In this document: positions 12,113-18,665 of the stretch, one piece after another
Numbering within the stretch: position 1 is the first letter of the stretch
How the letters are laid out: every line of letters begins with the position of its first letter
Assembly (NCBI GenBank): GCA_964369885.1
Contig: CAYJGQ010000037.1
Location: forward strand, 1 to 18,665
Source of the DNA: Heteroruminococcus sp964369885
Lineage (GTDB): Bacteria; Bacillota; Clostridia; Oscillospirales; Ruminococcaceae
Direction: 5' to 3'
Length of the DNA: 18,665 bases
Made by a program: the position numbers and the translations under genes
The notes under the pieces: model-generated
Databases searched by the model: none
What the model was told of the DNA's origin: nothing
Seen by the model: only the letters and a program-made list of their open reading frames with translations

Positions 12113-15100
12113 ATGAAAAATATGCTACGCAAAATAACAATATACCTAATTTGTGTGATGCTTTTAACAGCCACACTGCCCTATGGCGCCATGGGTGAAA
12201 CTTTGTACCCAATTACCATAAACGGTGTGCAGCTCACCGATGTTAATTTTGCAAATATCTCTGCCATAAATGGCGTTTCGGGCGGAATTGTTTACCAGCC
12301 ACCCCAAAGCGCAACCCAACCCGGCAAACTTGTGCTAAATGGGGCGCAAATCTCACAGATTGACACCTCCTCGGGCTCAATTGTGGCCACCGAGGAGCTC
12401 ATAATAGAGCTTACAGGCACAAATAACATTGTGTCATTCTCCAACACCGCCACCACCACGGTTACCTCCTCAAACAGTGGTGTGCTAAACACCCAGGCAA
12501 AGAGCTTAGACCCAGATACTACCCCACCTGCACTTGGCTCACCCTACCACGCAATAAGCGGCAACCTGATAATATCGGGCAGTGCAGAGCTTCGGGCCAC
12601 CGCGGCAGGGCTTGAGGGTCACGGCGTAGACGGAAATGTAACTATAAGCGGCAGTGCATCGCTTAATGCGTCGGGTCATAACTCGGGGTATGGCATCAAT
12701 GGTGCGCTTACCCTTTCGGAGGAAAGCACGGTGCAGGCCAGAGGCGCCGACGGCATAAGCTCGGGCACGGAATCTCCCGGATACAGCGGCGATGGTGGCG
12801 ATGGCATAAACGGAAGTGTAACCATGTCAGATAATGCTGTGCTTGATGCGCGCGGCGGCAACCCCGGCAACACAAGCTCGGGCGATGTGGCCGATAGCGG
12901 ATATGGCATAAATGGCGGCGTTAATATATCGGGCGGACGCCTTACAGCCAACGGCGCAGGAACAAAGGGCGCCATCTCACTAAAACCCGTCGTAACAGGC
13001 AGCCCTGGCATATATACCACAAGCGGTGCGGTTGATGAGTCGTCAAACTACATTTCCAGTCCGCTTGTGCAGATTTTTTACGGCAATGTTTTTAATGTTG
13101 ATGTAACCCAGGAAGATATAATCTACGGCCAGCAGGTAAGGCCTACCTATACCCTGCCAAACGAGGCCACTGATATTCTGGTGAAGTACTCGGGCACAAC
13201 CACGGCCGGTGTAGGTTATAACGATACAAACCCTCCCACCGATGCAGGCGACTACTCCGTAAGTGTGACGGCCACCGTGGGGGAGGACACCCACCGTGGA
13301 CAGGATTTGTTTACAATATCACCGCTTGGAGTAAGTGTGGTGAGCGGTGACTACAAAATTTCAAAAATATATGACGGCACCACAAATGCAGGCACGCCCG
13401 TTGGCTCACCCGATATAGTTGGGGCGGTGTCGGGGGATGATATTTCGGTATTGGTGGGAAGCATTCCACCCTATACCGACAAAAATGTGCACAGTGAATC
13501 CCTTAGTGTCACAGTATCACTTGACGGCGCGGATCAAAGTAACTATGCACTGGATACCCCATCGGGCATATTGGTGTTGGCCGACATTACACCAAAGGCC
13601 ATAACCCTACAAAGCGTTACGGCCGACGATAAAACCTTTGACGGCAACGACATAGCCACCGTAAGTGCAGTGGAGTTTTTGGGACTCATAAGCCCCGATA
13701 CGCTGAGCAACATCACCGATTACACGGTGGAAAACCCCGTGTTTGACAGCTCAAATGCCGATGTTAACATCCCTGTGGACGGTGCAATTCAGCTGACCGC
13801 CACAGGTAGCGTGAGCCAAAACTACAGTCTGGCAGACGGTGCATTCCCACGCACCACCTCGGCCGACATCCGCAAGGCGGTTTATGGCAACGGTGCCATT
13901 TCCCACACTGTGCACTACAACGACAGCACCCCACAAACGGTGGATATAAGCAGGTTTATCCCGATAAATGCAGGAAACATTACAGGCATAGCGGCCATAT
14001 CCTCCGACCCTGCGCTGATTTCGACACCCTCGACCAATGCCGCAACCAAACAGGTGAATTTTAGCCTTAATACTGCGGCAACGGCCGGTAATATGACCGC
14101 AACGGTGATTTTAACCGCCACGGTGCAGACCCAAAATTATCAGGATTTTAATGTGGCAATAACCGTAAATCTTACCGACAAAACTGTGCAAAAGTTATCA
14201 TTTAATAGCTCGTTACGCACGGCCACTCTGGGCGATTTGCCCTTTGTAAACAGCCTGACAGGACTTCATACCACCGCCACCTATGCCTCCACTGTGCCCG
14301 AGGTGGCAACGGTGGACGCGGACGGCAAGGTGACAATAAAATCCCCGGGTATTACCACAATTATTGCCTCGGCCGCAGGAACGCTTGTCTACACACCGGC
14401 CACAGCAGAGTATTTGCTAACCGTAAATAATGGACGTGTAAATCCCTCAAGTTCATCTATATCCTCAACATTTGAGGGGGATTTTTCACAACTACAAGGC
14501 GTGCAGGTGGATTTGAGCAGTGGCGAAACCCACAGCTTTTTGACCTCTGCCACCCAAAATACAGACGGCAGTTACGACCTAACCCTTGATGGCACAAAGG
14601 TGGGCAGCGTAATGGCAAGCAGTATTAAGGTTACACTGCTAAAGAGCTTTTATGACACATTGCCCTCGGGCACACACGCCATAACCGTAACCCTGTCAAG
14701 CGGGCACACCATGAGCACCACATTTTTAATTCCAACCACCATAAATTCGGGTGGAAGCAGTGGCGGCGGCGGTGGCAGTGGTGGCAACACCAGCGCATGG
14801 TACCCCACCACATACCCCTCGAGTAATGACGATGACGACAGCTCGGGTGGTAGCGGTGGCACAGGTGGCGGTTACACGGGCGGTGGCCTGACATGGAACC
14901 CACCACCAAGCCTAAGCACAGGTGGCATAATTGCCCCCTCGTCCTCCTCAAGTAGCTCATCGGAGGAATCCTCCGAGTCCGAGAGCATCCCCGAACCCTC
15001 CGAACCCGAGAGCAGTTCCTCGTCCTCCTCCATGGAGGAGAGCACCGAGGCCGACGCAGATGCAGATGATGGCGGAAATGAGCTACTACTGCCCATTATA

Positions 15101-15166
15101 ATAGCAGGACTTGCAGCCGTGGCAGGCATTGTGGCGTTTATAATTCTGCGCCGCCGCAACAACTGA
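12113..15166 (+). CDS. Large secreted, membrane-anchored mosaic surface protein
   Basis: This 1017-residue protein has a signal peptide (about 1-28). A first region (about 40-290) repeats short turns such as GNLIISGSAEL, GNVTISGSASL and GSVTMSDNAVL, typical of a right-handed beta-helix related to the Cthe_2159-type carbohydrate-binding domain. Next come an MBG/YDG-like part (about 325-590, with IYDGTT at 419-424 and TFDGND at 508-513), a Big-2-like domain (about 690-772) and a small beta domain (780-875). After these follow a Gly/Ser linker, a Ser/Glu-rich stalk (940-985), a hydrophobic helix and a RRRNN tail. No LPxTG is visible, so it is probably held by the helix rather than by sortase. 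The ATG at 12113 follows GGAGGG. Adhesion or polysaccharide binding is inferred. A strong terminator follows. Confidence 0.85.
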   Translation: MKNMLRKITIYLICVMLLTATLPYGAMGETLYPITINGVQLTDVNFANISAINGVSGGIVYQPPQSATQPGKLVLNGAQISQIDTSSGSIVATEELIIELTGTNNIVSFSNTATTTVTSSNSGVLNTQAKSLDPDTTPPALGSPYHAISGNLIISGSAELRATAAGLEGHGVDGNVTISGSASLNASGHNSGYGINGALTLSEESTVQARGADGISSGTESPGYSGDGGDGINGSVTMSDNAVLDARGGNPGNTSSGDVADSGYGINGGVNISGGRLTANGAGTKGAISLKPVVTGSPGIYTTSGAVDESSNYISSPLVQIFYGNVFNVDVTQEDIIYGQQVRPTYTLPNEATDILVKYSGTTTAGVGYNDTNPPTDAGDYSVSVTATVGEDTHRGQDLFTISPLGVSVVSGDYKISKIYDGTTNAGTPVGSPDIVGAVSGDDISVLVGSIPPYTDKNVHSESLSVTVSLDGADQSNYALDTPSGILVLADITPKAITLQSVTADDKTFDGNDIATVSAVEFLGLISPDTLSNITDYTVENPVFDSSNADVNIPVDGAIQLTATGSVSQNYSLADGAFPRTTSADIRKAVYGNGAISHTVHYNDSTPQTVDISRFIPINAGNITGIAAISSDPALISTPSTNAATKQVNFSLNTAATAGNMTATVILTATVQTQNYQDFNVAITVNLTDKTVQKLSFNSSLRTATLGDLPFVNSLTGLHTTATYASTVPEVATVDADGKVTIKSPGITTIIASAAGTLVYTPATAEYLLTVNNGRVNPSSSSISSTFEGDFSQLQGVQVDLSSGETHSFLTSATQNTDGSYDLTLDGTKVGSVMASSIKVTLLKSFYDTLPSGTHAITVTLSSGHTMSTTFLIPTTINSGGSSGGGGGSGGNTSAWYPTTYPSSNDDDDSSGGSGGTGGGYTGGGLTWNPPPSLSTGGIIAPSSSSSSSSEESSESESIPEPSEPESSSSSSSMEESTEADADADDGGNELLLPIIIAGLAAVAGIVAFIILRRRNN

Positions 15167-15212
15167 TAAACGGCAGACCATGCACCGAGATGACCTACAA
15201 ATATGATAACGC

Positions 15213-15250
15213 AAAAAAACACGGTGTGAAGTTTTCACACCGTGTTTTTT
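15213..15250 (+). terminator. Terminator of the surface protein gene
   Basis: A perfect 13-bp stem (15218-15230 with 15234-15246) with a 3-nt loop is flanked by A-runs and T-runs, so it can work in both directions. The convergent glycosyltransferase gene ends 207 bp away and could also use it; only a weak TTGG-TGGC/GCCACCAA hairpin (about 15416-15455) lies nearer to that gene. Confidence 0.92.
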
Positions 15251-15456
15251 GGTAGATTAGAAATATTTTTGGCCTACATCAAACGGCCTTTCATGACAGC
15301 ATGGTGGCAGTTACACTTTAAGGCCATAGCAAATAGGCACTTGCAAAAACTAAAGAAGTTTTCATAGGTATACAAAAATCAAAGACAATGCCCCAGCCCT
15401 GCAAAATTATGGGGGAAATTGGTGGCTGTTCGGGCTATTTTGTGGGCCACCCAACT

Positions 15457-17673
15457 TTAGCTCCCCTCTATGATGTGCGCCACAAGTTTGTAGGCATCGC
15501 TTTGGCGCAGTGCCACCACCGAGGGGTGGTCGTCGGGGAACTGGGTTAGTATTGCGCGAACCTTGTCAGCCAGCGCCAAAAGCTCGGGGGGGTGGGCAGA
15601 CGTTTTGGGTGTGGCGGTGTCATTATCGGCAGTCAGCTCCTCGCTGATAAGTCGCACAACCCCACTTAGCCCGGGCGAGAGGGTTAGCACACTGCGAAGT
15701 GTGCGGGTACAGCCCAGTTTGTCGCCCTCAAGCCGTTTTTTATGGACATCCAGTAGCAATAACGCCAGATGGTGCGCCACGGGGAGGGCCGACCAATTTT
15801 GAGGGTCGCAAAGTAGGTCGTTGGTGTAGTAGGTTGGCAGAAAACCTTCGGCCGCCGCCACAAATGCCTCAAAAGCGGAGGAAAAATCCTCAGGGTTTGT
15901 GTCCGCAACCTTTTCCTGTGCCGTGGGAGTGGTGGGCGCGTCATCCTCGGAGCGACCCCATGAAGATAAAACGCATAGGCAAAGCTCAAACAAAAACTGT
16001 CGCTCAAAAATCGAATCGTCCAATTGATTGTTTGCCATAAAGGCTTGCAGTGACAGGTGAGAGGGTCTGCGCAGTGCGAAGCTTTCTGCAATCTGTCCGT
16101 ATCTTTGGGGAGATTGGCGGAAAAATTCCTTGGGCAGGTGGGCACCCATCAAAATTAAGTGGGCAATGGTGGCGGTAGGTATTGCCTCCCAGTTTTCCAC
16201 CTGTGTGGCAAGGGAACTAAGCTCGGTGGGGTCACTGCTTTGCATCATGTTTGCCGCCCTGCCAATGTCACCCTGCACCAAACAAAACATATTATACCGT
16301 TCCTGCTCGCCCTGCTCAAAGGCGGACCACACCACACTGCGGCAACCGGACAAAAGTTTTTGCACGTCAGGGCTGTCTTTGGGTAGGGTGGCAATGGCGG
16401 CAAAAAAGTCTGCCACCAGCTGTGCAGTGCCTTGGTGGGTGCTAATGGCGCCAAGTGCCACCAAATAATTTTTGGCCACCTCCTCGGTCATGGTAGTAAA
16501 ATCGGGCTTTGCATCCAATGTTAACTCAAAGGCTTTTTGCAAATCGCCAAGTTTTGCATAGGACATACTTTTTAGGTAGGCCATAAACCTAATGTCGGAG
16601 GATTTTGTTTTATACAATGTTGCGTAAACGGCCTGTTCAATGGGAAAATTACCGCTATTATAATCCTTTATGCCGTGCTGGTATATGTCGGCGTACTGTA
16701 TGGTGCGCTCGTAATCCTTATTGTCAAACGAATAGGTTGCCACCGCAAAAGCCACATCAAGCCTTGTGTGCAGCATATCCTTGTAGGCCTTTTGGCCGAA
16801 AGTTAGCCACTGCTCAAACTCGGGTGGCGAGTTTTGGCTCCCCCACAACATGGCGTGTCGCCAAAGAGAAACTGCGTAGGGGTCACGGGTTTTTTGGGGG
16901 CAGGAGGTCAAAATTTCCATGCCACGGTAGATATAACGACTGCGCTCAAGAGGGAGAATTTCGCCACAGGATTCTATGCACTGCACCAAACGCATCAAAT
17001 CATCGGGGGACTTTTTTAGCTCCTGCTGTAAAAGTTGCAGGTTGCGGCTGGCTTTTTCTATCTTCTGCTCGGGGGTGCGGTTGTCAGAATATCCGTCGTG
17101 GTGTAGTACGGTGGTTTTTAGCTCAAGCATCTTGACGCTTCCCGAAAAATTCCAGGATTCATGCACCGCACCAAAGTAGCGACATCCTGTGTCCATGCGC
17201 AGAATACGCACCGCTGTAAAATCGGAGTAGTCGCTGATATTTTGCCCATTTGCGCGGTAATTGCGCAGTATAAGGGTCATTGCGTCGTAGGAAAGGCTGT
17301 CGGGACTGCGCAGGGCATCGACAAGCTCGGATATATTTTGGTCAAGGCATTCGTCGGCATCAATGGTCAAAAACCACACACCGCTACATTTATCCATAAC
17401 GGCGTTGCGGGCGGCCGAAAAATCCTTCACCCAAGGAAAATCAAACAGTATATCGGCATAATTTGCCGCAAGCTCCTTTGTGCCGTCGCTCGAGCCGGTG
17501 TCGGCTATTACAAGCTCGCAGGGAATAATTTTGCGCAGAGTGCTAAGTGCCTCAAGACAGCCCTGCAGACAGCGCATCTCGTTTTTTACAATCATGCCTA
17601 TCGACAGCAGTGGGCGGTCGGAGGTTGGTAGGGCTGTGGAAGTGGAGGCTTTTGAAGGTTTTCTGCGTTTCAT
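15457..17673 (-). CDS. GT2 family glycosyltransferase, probable flagellin glycosyltransferase
   Basis: This 738-residue protein has a family 2 glycosyltransferase domain in its first 200 residues: LSIGMIVKNEM (23-33), ELVIADTGSSDGTKELA (53-69), DFSAARN (84-90), the metal and sugar-nucleotide motif DADE (105-108), GAVHESW (168-174) and HHDGY (191-195). The remaining 500 residues are mainly helical and resemble degenerate TPR repeats, which may bind the acceptor protein. No signal peptide or membrane helix is seen, so it works in the cytoplasm. A close relative in layout is the glycosyltransferase directly downstream of fliC in Clostridioides difficile. Here flagellin lies just upstream on the same strand, so flagellin is the likely acceptor. 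The ATG at 17673 follows AAAGGAAG (17680-17687, complement). The acceptor and sugar are inferred. Confidence 0.88.
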   Translation of the reverse strand: MKRRKPSKASTSTALPTSDRPLLSIGMIVKNEMRCLQGCLEALSTLRKIIPCELVIADTGSSDGTKELAANYADILFDFPWVKDFSAARNAVMDKCSGVWFLTIDADECLDQNISELVDALRSPDSLSYDAMTLILRNYRANGQNISDYSDFTAVRILRMDTGCRYFGAVHESWNFSGSVKMLELKTTVLHHDGYSDNRTPEQKIEKASRNLQLLQQELKKSPDDLMRLVQCIESCGEILPLERSRYIYRGMEILTSCPQKTRDPYAVSLWRHAMLWGSQNSPPEFEQWLTFGQKAYKDMLHTRLDVAFAVATYSFDNKDYERTIQYADIYQHGIKDYNSGNFPIEQAVYATLYKTKSSDIRFMAYLKSMSYAKLGDLQKAFELTLDAKPDFTTMTEEVAKNYLVALGAISTHQGTAQLVADFFAAIATLPKDSPDVQKLLSGCRSVVWSAFEQGEQERYNMFCLVQGDIGRAANMMQSSDPTELSSLATQVENWEAIPTATIAHLILMGAHLPKEFFRQSPQRYGQIAESFALRRPSHLSLQAFMANNQLDDSIFERQFLFELCLCVLSSWGRSEDDAPTTPTAQEKVADTNPEDFSSAFEAFVAAAEGFLPTYYTNDLLCDPQNWSALPVAHHLALLLLDVHKKRLEGDKLGCTRTLRSVLTLSPGLSGVVRLISEELTADNDTATPKTSAHPPELLALADKVRAILTQFPDDHPSVVALRQSDAYKLVAHIIEGS

Positions 17674-17770
17674 TGTAGGCTTCCTTTCGGCAATTATATA
17701 TAATGACGATTGCCCCTAATGTTTTGTGCGCAGGGGCAGTTGAATTTACAAATTAAAGGTTTTTAGGGGG

Positions 17771-17814
17771 GTTATATGCGCAAAGCTAATTTTTTAGCCC
17801 GGAGGGCATATAAC
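17771..17814 (-). promoter_or_regulatory. Compound hairpin in the glycosyltransferase leader
   Basis: The outer arms GTTATATGC (17771-17779) and GCATATAAC (17806-17814) are perfect complements. Inside, GCTAA (17785-17789) pairs with TTAGC (17794-17798). On the minus-strand RNA a rival hairpin GCCC-TCC-GGGC would break the outer stem. It lies between the predicted promoter and the ribosome binding site. The class is unknown. Confidence 0.45.
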
Positions 17815-17847
17815 ATCCGACAAATAGGGGGAGCTATGAATAAAAAT

Positions 17848-17863
17848 AATCATATGTATGATT
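17848..17863. promoter_or_regulatory. Inverted repeat at the glycosyltransferase transcription start
   Basis: AATCAT-N4-ATGATT lies at the predicted transcription start, directly after the extended -10 box. A repressor bound here would block initiation. No cognate regulator is visible in the window. Confidence 0.3.
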
Positions 17864-17867
17864 TAGT

Positions 17868-17876
17868 ATTATAACA
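17868..17876 (-). promoter_or_regulatory. Extended -10 promoter of the glycosyltransferase gene
   Basis: On the minus strand the sequence reads TGTTATAAT, a full extended -10 element. No good -35 is seen, which such promoters tolerate. The leader would be about 187 nt. Confidence 0.5.
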
Positions 17877-17937
17877 TATTTTAGGGGTAAATTTTATATC
17901 CTTTATCTATTTCATCTATTTGGGGTTTGCGCATAAG

Positions 17938-17988
17938 CCCCACTGCTTACAAATACTGCACAATAATTATAGTGCTAAAGCAGCGGGG
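17938..17988. repeat. Large imperfect inverted repeat between flagellin and glycosyltransferase
   Basis: CCCCACTGCTT (17938-17948) pairs with AAGCAGCGGGG (17978-17988) with one A-C mismatch around a 29-nt loop. A GGGG at 17922-17925 can also pair with the CCCC arm, so two folds compete. It lies just beyond the flagellin terminator; its role is unknown. Confidence 0.4.
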
Positions 17989-17997
17989 TGGCCGAGC

Positions 17998-18035
17998 AAA
18001 AAAAGAGAAAGGGACGGGCAAATGCCCGCCCCTTT
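17998..18035 (-). terminator. Terminator of the flagellin gene
   Basis: On the minus strand, a 12-position stem (18008-18019 with 18024-18035) with one A-C mismatch and a 4-nt loop is followed by CTC and a run of seven T. It lies 45 bp after the flagellin stop, which separates most flagellin transcripts from the glycosyltransferase gene. Confidence 0.88.
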
Positions 18036-18080
18036 TGGAACAATGCGTTTTTGCTATGAACCAATAAGCAATTAAATCTC

Positions 18081-18665
18081 TTACTGGAGAAGCTGTAGAA
18101 CGCCCTGAGGAACCATGTTTGCCTGAGCAAGCATAGCCTGAGCCGACTGGATGAGGATGTTGTTCTTGGTGTAGGACATCATTTCCTCAGCTACGTCGGT
18201 GTCGCGGATTGCCGACTCGGCGCTCTGGATGTTCTCTTCCATTACCGATAGGTTGTTCAGGGTATGGTCAAGACGGTTCTGAACAGCACCAAGCTCTGCA
18301 CGCTGTGTAGAAACAGTGTTGATAGCAGTCTTGATGGTTTCGATAGCTGTCTGAGCGCCGGCAAGAGAGGAGATGTCAACAGCACCAACGCCAAGATTTG
18401 AAGCGCTCATGTCGTCGATGGCAAGAGAAAGCTGGTTGAAAGCAGCATTGGTGTCACCGATCTGAAGGGTAGCAGACAAGGTGCCGTCAAGCAGGTTCAG
18501 ACCGTTGAAGTTTGCAGCCTCGGAGATACGGTTGATCTCGCTGTTTAGCTGGGTAACTTCCTCGTTAAGAGCAGCACGGTCTACAGCGTCGTCGTAGGTG
18601 CCGTTGGCCGACTGTGTTGCAAGGTAAACCATACGGTTTAGCATATCATGCACTTCGGTCAGAGC
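18081..18665 (-). CDS. fliC: Flagellin, C-terminal part (5' end outside the window)
   Basis: The reading frame enters at the window edge and gives 194 residues: the end of the N-terminal D1 helix (ALTEVHDMLNRMVYLATQSA), the NFNGLNLLDG loop, a very short middle section, and the conserved C-terminal coiled coil (QNRLDHTLNNLSVMEENIQS, AESAIRDTDVAEEMM) ending in QGVLQLLQ. About 80 N-terminal residues are missing, so the full protein would be near 275 residues, a short flagellin with almost no D2/D3 outer domains. It polymerises into the filament after export by the flagellar secretion system. The GTG at 18651-18653 is internal, not the start. A strong terminator follows, and the probable flagellin glycosyltransferase gene is next on the same strand. 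Confidence 0.97.
   Translation of the reverse strand, partial: ALTEVHDMLNRMVYLATQSANGTYDDAVDRAALNEEVTQLNSEINRISEAANFNGLNLLDGTLSATLQIGDTNAAFNQLSLAIDDMSASNLGVGAVDISSLAGAQTAIETIKTAINTVSTQRAELGAVQNRLDHTLNNLSVMEENIQSAESAIRDTDVAEEMMSYTKNNILIQSAQAMLAQANMVPQGVLQLLQ

Noticed and set aside
15090..15166. Sortase anchor at the end of the surface protein.
   Set aside because: There is a hydrophobic helix and a basic tail, but no LPxTG or obvious variant before it.
14631..15222. Minus-strand frames opposite the end of the surface protein gene.
   Set aside because: They are low-complexity shadows of the Gly/Ser/Glu-rich codons, without ribosome binding sites.
1..18665. CRISPR array, insertion sequence, prophage or integrative element.
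   Set aside because: No regularly spaced repeats, transposase, integrase or phage structural genes were seen.

Overview
The window looks like chromosome from a flagellated, Gram-positive member of the Clostridia. I judge it Oscillospirales-like, but the sequence does not fix the lineage. The grounds are strong AGGAGG-type ribosome binding sites, TTGACA/TATAAT promoters, compact intrinsic terminators, Firmicutes-type tRNA-Met and tRNA-Glu genes with encoded CCA, and Firmicutes families: LCP, PadR-DUF1700-DUF4097, G5/3D wall protein, UvrA2 and a short flagellin. I see no transposase, integrase, CRISPR array or phage gene. The window reads as ordinary chromosome rich in envelope genes, with unusually legible regulatory DNA.

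Layout. 1-62: terminator of an upstream gene. 369-1259 (+): divergent LytR-CpsA-Psr-like membrane protein that appears to lack the usual arginines. 1412-1637 (+): tRNA-Met and tRNA-Glu with promoter and terminator. 1937-2122 (+): TM2-domain protein. 2200-2994 (-): metallo-beta-lactamase-fold hydrolase with a TTG start. It is divergent from 3137-4908 (+), a PadR regulator, DUF1700 and DUF4097 operon with an 11-bp inverted repeat over its promoter. 5073-5393 (+): YbjQ-type protein whose likely promoter sits in the loop of a 12-bp inverted repeat. 5614-5706 (+): 30-residue small ORF with its own promoter, followed by an intrinsic terminator and then an OFA-type MFS transporter (5805-7034), which resembles an attenuator. 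7325-10185 (+): MarR regulator overlapping a UvrA2-type ABC protein, with two matching operator palindromes around the promoter. 10346-11443 (-): G5/3D cell-wall protein with a leader of about 350 nt full of hairpins. 12113-15166 (+): large secreted, membrane-anchored surface protein. 15457-17673 (-): GT2 glycosyltransferase, probably for flagellin. 18081-18665 (-): C-terminal part of flagellin, running off the window.

How the parts fit. Three units look self-regulated: PadR-DUF1700-DUF4097 (envelope sensing or remodelling), MarR-UvrA2 (probably protection from DNA-binding or intercalating drugs), and the small ORF-terminator-MFS unit (probably small carboxylate transport). The LCP-like protein, the G5/3D protein and the surface protein all act at the cell wall. 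Flagellin followed by a glycosyltransferase resembles the flagellin glycosylation loci of clostridia. The best leads for something undescribed are the candidate leader peptide and attenuator (5556-5804), the structured leader of the G5/3D gene (11444-11797), the paired MarR operators (7242-7303) and the structured leader of the glycosyltransferase gene (17674-17876).
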